A stretch of 64,000 nt of DNA. Origin: Paralithodes platypus. Lineage: Eukaryota; Arthropoda; Malacostraca; Decapoda; Lithodidae. The stretch is from the NCBI GenBank assembly GCA_032716605.1, contig CM064485.1, forward strand, positions 34,077,722-34,141,721, in the 5' to 3' direction. Position numbers and translations under genes: made by a program. Position 1 is the stretch's first letter, and the number at the start of each line of letters is the position of its first letter. The notes under the pieces were generated by a model. That model was not told the origin of the DNA. It worked only from the letters and a program-made list of their open reading frames with translations, and searched no databases. Of the stretch, positions 56,172-64,000 are shown one piece after another.

Positions 56172-56303
56172 TTAACCCTTAAAGAGCGGCGCCCGTCCTT
56201 TATTACTAACCCATCCCATGTGTTTTCAGGAAAACAAAAATTGACAAGTGGCTGGGTCTGGAGTGTGCATTTTTATTAAATCAGCTGGGGCTTAATGGGT
56301 TAA
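56172..56303. mobile_element. short TTAA MITE, copy 8
   Basis: 132 bp, bounded by TTAACCCTTAAAGAGCGGCG on the left and, reading inward, TTAACCCATTAAGCCCCAGC on the right. The left tip equals the consensus suggested by copies 1 and 4. No coding capacity. Confidence 0.65.
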
Positions 56304-56533
56304 GTAGGCTAGGTTTTTCATCGAATATGTAAACAATTGCCTCTCGTGCAAGATGCGTCCCTAAGCTTCTCAAACACTGTTGACTAGACCTAGGATGTCA
56401 CTTTCCCCCAGGAAAAATAAAAGGCAGTGGACGGTGGATAATTTGTATATGTAATATGCAAGGGGTGACCCATATGTCAGCACTTTGGCTGATGTTGGTA
56501 CTGTATAGTGCTAACCCTGCCGCAGCAAGACTC

Positions 56534-56907
56534 GGTAAGGGTTATGTTAGCGGGCGTACCGTCCGCTTTGTTTACATAGTCGCATGCTCGCATTTACATT
56601 CGCGTCTAATTTGACTGCTGTTATTTGCCCCTGCTGGTAATATATATGAAGATGACAATAAGTCATGGGGGTTGATGGGAACAAAGCTCCCCCTCGACCC
56701 ATTATTGTATCCCAAGGCCAGGTGTTGGATAAATTGTTATGTTGAGGGAGGCTTTGCCCCCCACCCCCCATGACTTATTGTCATTATCATATATATTACC
56801 AGCAGGGGCAAATAACAGCAGTCAAATTAGACGCGAATGTACAGTAACTGCGAGCGTGCCACTATGTAAACAAAAGGTATGGTGCACCCGCTAACACAAC
56901 CCTTACC
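56534..56907. mobile_element. foldback MITE with 8-bp target duplication
   Basis: Long inverted arms: GGTAAGGGTTATGTTAGCGG at the left and the reverse complement of GGTAAGGGTTGTGTTAGCGG at the right. They stay alignable for about 120 bp, including TTTGACTGCTGTTATTTGCC and GCAGGGGCAAATAACAGCAG. Flanks are CAAGACTC at 56526-56533 and 56908-56915. No coding region. Same family as 21422-21642, by the tips. Confidence 0.88.
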
Positions 56908-57748
56908 CAAGACTCAACTACAGTAGGTCCATCTGCAGTATCTGCAAACCATACCAGCCTCAACAGTGCCGCAACAAGACAGTACGGTACCATACCAAGA
57001 CTCTACTGTACATTAGGCAACTTGGACTTTAGAACAACAAAATTCTGCCACAACACTGACCTACCATGTAACACTGTTGCCGACTCTGGCGTTGCGCCAA
57101 CAGCGCGCCCAGGTTAAACTAGTAGAGTCCCTTATGGCAGCTAACCTCACTCCACCAGTCTCGGCATTGCCATACCAAGACAGTGCCTGAGTGCCAATAA
57201 CAAGGCTTTATTGTATAGGCTACTAATGGCTGTTTGTCCACAACTCATTTTCCACGCCCCCTATTAGTCGCCTTATACAACATGCAGTAGGATGCATGGG
57301 GTATATTAATTTCTTCCTTCACCATAAGATGAAGGCCTCCTTAGCCCTGGGGGGGAATGCATCCCTCTCTTCGACCTATTGACCTTCGAGTTCTGTTTTT
57401 CACACAGCATTCTAAACATAATTACTAAACCAAACTTTGCAACGCTCACTCATAAGAGCAGTATCATCAGGTAACCGTAGCACAGGCAACTTCCATCGCT
57501 CCATTGCGATGGTCAGACAACCCCAATCCCCTCATTGCCCCAAATACCCTCTATTATGAAACACACGTTACCTCATTCGTTCATCTATACATATAAAATT
57601 AGTCGGCACATTTCGTTCAACCATCTCTACTTCCCTTCTCCACTCCTCTCATTGTGTACCGGTACCGTACCTTTTTATCTTTCTCTGCCTGAAGAAGTGG
57701 CAACCATCAGCCTCCTCCCCACACATACGTCCACAGTTGCATAGCTTA
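56908..57748. other. no recognisable gene
   Basis: Unassigned. A GCACAGTACGGTACC-type word style is common. The frame at 57535-57744 has no domain. Confidence 0.35.
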
Positions 57749-57964
57749 TTAACCCAGGAACTACTATGTTCCTTCCGCCAGGCACGGTATGTAAACATGT
57801 ACATCAAATCAAATACTGTGCCAGTGCCGGGAAATGTCTCAAAATTGGGCGACACATAGAAAGTAGTGGCATCTCTCCATGCCACATCCTTCACACCTCC
57901 CCCCTCCCCCCCCCCCTCAACTTTACCTTTTTCTTTGTACAGGTTCTAGCAGTTCATGGGTTAA
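57749..57964. mobile_element. TTAA MITE (piggyBac-like), copy 9
   Basis: 216 bp, with tips TTAACCCAGGAACTACTA and, reading inward from the right, TTAACCCATGAACTGCTA (16 of 18 positions agree). TTAA is at both ends. It includes a C run at 57900-57918. Confidence 0.8.
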
Positions 57965-58183
57965 CTAGTATATTTTGTTAAGTGGTATAGTTTGGTAATA
58001 TAAGTACTGGTACGGTAGCTTGTTAGCAGTTTGTGATACGGTACTCTAACATTCTTTTACCACATTCAAACTCTAGATAATTGCAGGTGTCTGTGTGGGA
58101 ATTGTGATGTGATGGACACCGATGAGGAGTGTAAATGCTGTCAAGAAATAATAAATGTAAGAATACATTCATGTTGTTATAAC

Positions 58184-58651
58184 CAGGGATGGAGTGAATA
58201 CAAGAGTTCAGTATTCAAATACGAATACTTTATGAAAGTATTCATGAATGCAGTCATGAATACTTTTCCATGAATTAATTAACTTTTTTACTATAGGCCT
58301 AGCTAATTACCGTAGCTTATGCAATGGTTAACTATTTTATGACTGATAACAGACACTACCTGTATTCAATACTGGTATTTAAACTTATATAGTGTAGTAA
58401 CTAGATAAAATTATATGGTATGGTATCAAATTTATGAATATGACGAGATACGAACGATGACAGCTCTCTCTTGCTCTCGCTCTCTCTGTATTCGCCATAT
58501 TATTCTAAGAATACAAATAATTTGTCCAAATATTTGAATACGAATGCACATACTTTTACTTTTATTTACAAGAATTCGAATACGAATACCCTGAATTACT
58601 GTATTCGAATGCATTCGAATACGAATAACAAAAACGAATACTCCATCCCTG
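58184..58651. mobile_element. hAT-type MITE with 8-bp target duplication
   Basis: Tips CAGGGATGGAGTGAATAC and the reverse complement CAGGGATGGAGTATTCGT. Flanking 8-mers GTTATAAC at 58176-58183 and 58652-58659 are identical. The arms are rich in GAATAC/GTATTC words. CAGGG tips with an 8-bp duplication are typical of hAT elements. No transposase frame. Confidence 0.88.
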
Positions 58652-59825
58652 GTTATAACTTCAACAGTACGGTATGCAGTAACTGTCTCGAGTCGGCCAC
58701 CCCTAGCTATGGGATATGTGCCTAAGTATAGGCCTATTCACACAAACTTAGTAGTATATCTTCACACCTATTGAAACTTCACTATGCCAGTATGTAATAT
58801 TTTAAAAGGATTAGCAAATTTGGAACCAAATAAAAAGTTGATTTGCTGTATAGAGTAGTTCTGCTAAGACAGGTACGGTAAAGTGGGGTGACTTTGGACT
58901 GGGGGTACACTTTTGACCTTTCGCGGTATTTTGTAGACCTACCGTCATCAAGGCAATATGAAAGCTATTTCACAAAAAAAAAAAAAAAAGCACTTAAGAG
59001 ATATCATAGTAGGAAACAAATCCCAAATCAATCACACAAATATATACCGGTACCGTACTGAATAGGCTAAAAAAAACAAAAAAACATTGTAAAGTTGGTG
59101 GGAAAATATAAATATATATATACCTGGTATATAAAGTATATATATTTTTTTGGTTACCCTGGCTACCTTTATTCATACAGAAGAAATGAGATTATACAGT
59201 ATTGTACAGTGCATATGCTGTATGTGAATGACTGGGTCATCATTTGTTGTTATTATATTATTATTTTGTTTTTCTATGTCTCAACTTCTGGACTGTAGGC
59301 TTTTCAATAGCCTGTAACTCGTACGAGGCCCCAGGATTATCAATTGAAGCTTTGAGATGATGGGTGCTTCATGTGTCGCACTAGATGAGATGGAGACAAT
59401 GGAGCTTCAAGGTGTTTGTTGCTTCCTTTCTGCCACAATAGATGTATGTTCATACACAGGGACATACCCCATACCTTGAGATGGTCTAACAAAAATATAT
59501 ATTCACGCACATCTAGATCACCAAGGAAAAGACCCAGAGACCAAAGATCACTAGGGGCCTCCAGCATTTCACCGGCCCCAGCCCTCCCGGAGAGGTTCCG
59601 GTCGTAGCATGCAGACACGCAGCGGGGCACACCACAATGCCCGCCCACCTCACATGCAGACATGACCCTTCATATACACCGGCTCCCCGGGCCAGACGCT
59701 TGATGGACTACACATTATCTAGTTCAACTGGCGCCTGACCCAACGCCCGCGCTATCTCTCAACTATTCACAAGCATTCTCTAATCATTCCTATTTATTAC
59801 CACTGCTCTTGCCTGTTTTACAGTC
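58652..59825. other. no recognisable gene
   Basis: Short A and TA tracts near 58973-58990 and 59100-59150. Overlapping open frames at 59340-59663 have no domain I can name. Confidence 0.35.
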
Positions 59826-60562
59826 ATCTATCTATCTTTCAACGCTTGTACTCCACAATCACTCCATCTCAACGGAGGTAAGTCTTCCTCCCTCCCTTTG
59901 TATCTGACTCATATACAGTACTCTCTTTGTAAGCCTTTCATCTCCCATTCGCTCAACATGTCCATACCAGCACAGGACTGTTCTGGCTCATCTCCCATCA
60001 CATCTAACTTCCTTCTCTCTTTTGCCTTCAAAGCCCATGTCTCAGCCCCATACATAACTGTTGGTACAACTACCCTTGATACATTGCACTTTTAGCTTTC
60101 ATTCCGAGATTTCTCACCTTCCACATACTTACCATTGCTCCGAAAACTTTCTTTCCTTCACATACTCTGTCTTTTACTTTCATTTCCACACATGTGTCCT
60201 TGCTTATCATTCCTCCAAGATATTTAAAACACTCAACTTGTTCCAGTATTTCATCATCCAGTCTCACATCTAGATTCATCCTACAAGCACCCCTATTACA
60301 CACCATCACTTTACTTTTATTGATGTTCAATCTCAGCTTCCCCCTCCGACATACCACACCAAACTCTTTGACTTCTCGCTGCAGTTTCTCTTCAGAATCC
60401 GCTACCAACGCTATATCATCAGCAAACAGCAACTGGTAGAACTCCAAATATATACCACTCTTTCCTACTAAACCCAATCCTCTACCCATAGTTCTCATTT
60501 TCACCTCCTCACCACACCATTAAACAGCCACGGTGACATTACACAACCCTGTCGTTGACAAC
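59826..60562 (-). pseudogene. non-LTR retrotransposon family A-like RT, minus strand
   Basis: From about 60562 downwards, the minus strand encodes RQGCVMSPWLFNGVVRR (RT motif B, with an in-frame stop after it), then LEFYQLLFADDIALVADSEE with the catalytic FADD at 60415-60426. LRLNINKSKVMVCNRG and VECFKYLGGMISKDTC follow. A frameshift near 60090 leads into VPTVMYGAETWALKAKEREK and an EPEQSCAGMD segment. A GATA-type tail (AAGATAGATAGAT on the minus strand) at 59827-59840 closes the element. It shares architecture and tail with copies at 1 and 12491 but is a separate subfamily. Endonuclease absent; 5'-truncated. Confidence 0.85.
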
Positions 60563-61901
60563 ACTAGATGGCGACACTTTATTTATAAACATCACTTGAT
60601 TGGAGAGAGCAGCTATTCGGTACCGGTAGTTCACAGCATCTTTGAATATGGCCGGGCATCTTTTATGCTATGAATTGGTGACGATATAGGGGGTATTTTC
60701 TTGACATGTTGGTGTAGCCAGGATACTGTACTTGTAGATCAGCAGGAAAGAATGTTGTGAGGCTGAACCCATACCTGACTGCATGATTGATCATCCAGGG
60801 TTTAGATCTGTTGCCTTATGCCCGTGGAATCTTCAGGCTGTCTACTATGCTTATAGGCAACAATATGGACAAATACAAAGAAAACTGAATGAGTAAATAT
60901 AATGCCTTTAAAAGTACAGTACCGTACTGTAACTAGAATATGTTTTATCATACATAATGTACTGTTGATCACAATTAGTTTCTTTTAATTTTTCTGAAGT
61001 GAATATACATAATTATGTCAATATTTTGTCACACCTTTAAAGTTTGAATTTTGTGACTAAACCAGATTCTTCAAAATAGCAAACAACAGATACAAAAAAT
61101 TGATCATCTTAGCATATAGATTTTTAGAGTAGCTTTAGCCTATGCTTATTATTCTGTACCAGCTATACATATAGAGAAGTAGGTGAACAAGAAAACAAAT
61201 ATCACTTTTGACCAGATAGTAACAGACATCATACTATAGCGTGAATTTATATACTGTACTAAAACACTTATGATAAGTATACTCAAAGGATGACCCTGCT
61301 AAAGGATAAAATGGTGCAATATGAAGTCATACTATAAACAGTAGGCCTACTGTACTGTAATTGAAAAACAAGTTAGAAGAGGAAATACTGAAGATGTGTC
61401 AGGTGGTATAATAAGGAGCTTATATGAGTAGAAGATGGAGGGTGATGGTATGGTATGCCTGTATGCATGTTATGCTGTCTTATTGTTAGAAAATGTTGAA
61501 CACTAGAGTAGATAACACTATAGGTAAAACTTTGTAGTGAGGTAGGCTGTGATGCCCATCATAAACATTATGCAACACATTTTAGAATAAAAGAAACATA
61601 TTTGCTTTAAAGTATGACAGATCTGTTGATCAGTTGTACTTTCCAGCATTACATCAGAGTGATTGACCTATAGCCTGGGTATGAGCAAGTGAAAAAACAA
61701 AACATTAAATGGGGACCATTTTGGGATGGGCATAAGGGGCATGTCTGGACAAAAAAAGCTGGAGGTGTTCCCACCATGGTCATCCTTTAGTAGGGTATTC
61801 CTGGGAAGGAAGCAGATAGTATCAAAGATATTGATATTATTTCAGTAGTACCGGTATTCATAAATATAAAAATACAGGTGATACACTCTTAACCCCAAGT
61901 G
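60563..61901. other. no recognisable gene
   Basis: AT-rich, with no frame or RNA supported. GTACCGGTA and TACTGTAC words become frequent towards the satellite. Confidence 0.4.
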
Positions 61902-64000
61902 AAAAACAGTACAGTACCAGTATATACTGTACATTATACAACAATGAAATAGTACAGTACCAGTATATACTGTACATTATACAACAATGAAACAGTACAG
62001 TACCAGTATATACTGTACATTATACAACATTGAAACAGTACAGTACCAGTATATACTGTACATTATACAACAATGAAACAGTACAGTACCAGTATATACT
62101 GTACATTATACAACAATGAAACAGTACAGTACCAGTATATACTGTACATTATACAACAGTACAGTACCAGTATAACATTGAAACAGTACAGTACCAGTAT
62201 ATACTGTACATTATACAACATTGAAACAGTACAGTACCAGTATATACTGTACATTATACAACAATGAAACAGTACAGTACCAGTATACTGTACATTATAC
62301 AACAATGAAACAGTACAGTACCAGTATATACTGTACATTATACAACATTGAAACAGTACAGTACCAGTATATACTGTACATTATACAACATTGAAACAGT
62401 ACAGTACCAGTATATACTGTACATTATACAACATTGAAACAGTACAGTACCAGTATATACTGTACATTATACAACAATGAAACAGTACAGTACCAGTATA
62501 TACTGTACATTATACAACATTGAAACAGTACAGTACCAGTATATACTGTACATTATACAACATTGAAACAGTACAGTACCAGTATATACTGTACATTATA
62601 CAACAATGAAACAGTACAGTACCAGTATATACTGTACATTATACAACATTGAAACAGTACAGTACCAGTATATACTGTACATTATACAACATTGAAACAG
62701 TACAGTACCAGTATATACTGTACATTATACAACATTGAAACAGTACAGTACCAGTTATACTGTACATTATACAACATTAAACAGTACAGTACCAGTATAT
62801 ACTGTACATTATACAACATTGAAACAGTACAGTACCAGTATATACTGTACATTATACAACATGAAACAGTACAGTACCAGTATATACTGTACATTATACA
62901 ACAATGAAACAGTACAGTACCAGTATATACTGTACATTATACAACATTGAAACAGTACAGTACCAGTATAATGTACATTATACAACATTGAAACAGTACA
63001 GTACCAGTATATACTGTACATTATACAACATTGAAACAGTACAGTACCAGTATATACTGTACATTATACACATTAAACAGTACAGTACCAGTATATACTG
63101 TACATTATACAACATTAAACAGTACAGTACCAGTATATACTGTACATTATACAACATTAAACAGTACAGTACCAGTATATACTGTACATTATACAACATT
63201 AAACAGTACAGTACCAGTATATACTGTACATTATACAACATTAAACAGTACAGTACCAGTATATACTGTACATTATACAACATTGAAACAGTACAGTACC
63301 AGTATATACTGTACATTATACAACATTAAACAGTACAGTACCAGTATATACTGTACATTATACAACATTAAACAGTACAGTACCAGTATATACTGTACAT
63401 TATACAACATTGAAACAGTACAGTACCAGTATATACTGTACATTATACAACAATGAAACAGTACAGTACCAGTATATACTGTACATTATACAACATTGAA
63501 ACAGTACAGTACCAGTATATACTGTACATTATAAACATTAAACAGTACAGTACCAGTATATACTGTACATTATACAACATTAAACAGTACAGTACCAGTA
63601 TATACTGTACATTATACAACATTGAAACAGTACAGTACCAGTATATACTGTACATTATACAACATTGAAACAGTACAGTACCAGTATACTGTACATTATA
63701 CAACATTAAACAGTACAGTACCAGTATATACTGTACATTATACAACATTAAACAGTACAGTACCAGTATATACTGTACATTATACAACATTGAAACAGTA
63801 CAGTACCAGTATATACTGTACATTATACAACATTGAAACAGTACAGTACCAGTATATACTGTACATTATACAACATTAAACAGTACAGTACCAGTATATA
63901 CTGTACATTATACAACATTGAAACAGTACAGTACCAGTATATACTGTACATTATACAACATTGAAACAGTACAGTACCAGTATATACTGTACATTATACA
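61902..64000. repeat. 43-bp satellite array, continuing beyond the window
   Basis: About 49 tandem units: CAGTACAGTACCAGTATATA, then CTGTACATTATACAACA, then one of three spacer types: ATGAAA (43 bp), TTGAAA (43 bp) or TTAAA (42 bp). The core CAGTATATACTG is palindromic. The ATGAAA and TTGAAA types dominate the first half; the TTAAA type appears from about 62774 and becomes frequent after 63070. A few units have small deletions (for example near 62160, 62280, 62755, 62970). Open frames on both strands follow from the repeat and are not genes. Confidence 0.97.

Noticed and set aside
62063..63879. Many open frames of 60-141 codons on both strands
   Set aside because: Produced by the 43-bp satellite; 43 is not a multiple of three and the frames cycle.

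Overview
This is a stretch of animal nuclear DNA made almost entirely of transposable elements and tandem repeats. No intact host gene, rRNA or functional tRNA gene is recognisable. The mix fits an aquatic arthropod, most likely a decapod crustacean: several decayed non-LTR retrotransposon families, tRNA-derived SINEs, a long-TIR mariner-like element, a Mutator-like relic, many TTAA-flanked short inverted-repeat elements, patches rich in CCTAGGCCTA and CCTAACCTAA words, and large minisatellites. The taxonomic call is inference. I could run no database search.

Layout. 0-6.6 kb: LINE 3' ends, one TTAA-type MITE and an element with a decaying GTG tail. 6.65-9.74 kb: a 99-bp satellite split by a CR1-like LINE. 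10.2-10.7 kb: a palindromic pair of tRNA-Ser-like SINEs. 11.2-13.2 kb: LINE family A copies. 14.2-16.7 kb: a repeat pair and a tRNA-Thr-like SINE. 17.2-18.3 kb: LINE family B, itself hit by a TTAA MITE. 20.1-22.9 kb: a 2.75-kb TIR-bounded block holding nested foldback elements. 23.8-27.8 kb: a TTAA MITE with an internal minisatellite, then the most complete LINE (family D, endonuclease plus RT). 28.8-31.5 kb: a possible Penelope-like fragment, a second family D-like LINE and a 25-bp minisatellite. 32.4-36.1 kb: a MITE and a minus-strand LINE B lying between (TA)n tracts. 37.0-38.3 kb: 1.2 kb of GGT/GTG repeat. 39.1-44.9 kb: a three-level nest (repeat R containing a mariner-like element containing a CR1-like LINE). 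49.2-52.4 kb: a 3.2-kb DNA transposon candidate. 53.6-54.9 kb: a MULE relic. 55.6-58.7 kb: foldback and hAT-type MITEs. 59.8-60.6 kb: another LINE A. 61.9-64.0 kb: a 43-bp satellite that runs off the window.

The most interesting object is 49186-52372. A 717-codon open reading frame with two C..C...H..C modules, of a kind I recall only as uncharacterised invertebrate proteins, sits between inverted repeats of about 125-135 bp flanked by a TTA direct repeat. The right end forms its own long hairpin. This suggests that the protein family belongs to a DNA transposon of unassigned superfamily. The copy here looks internally deleted, with its C-terminal cysteine cluster surviving in another frame just after the stop.

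Nothing in the window forms a host pathway or operon. The relationships that can be read are insertion histories: target-site duplications and empty sites show which element landed in which.
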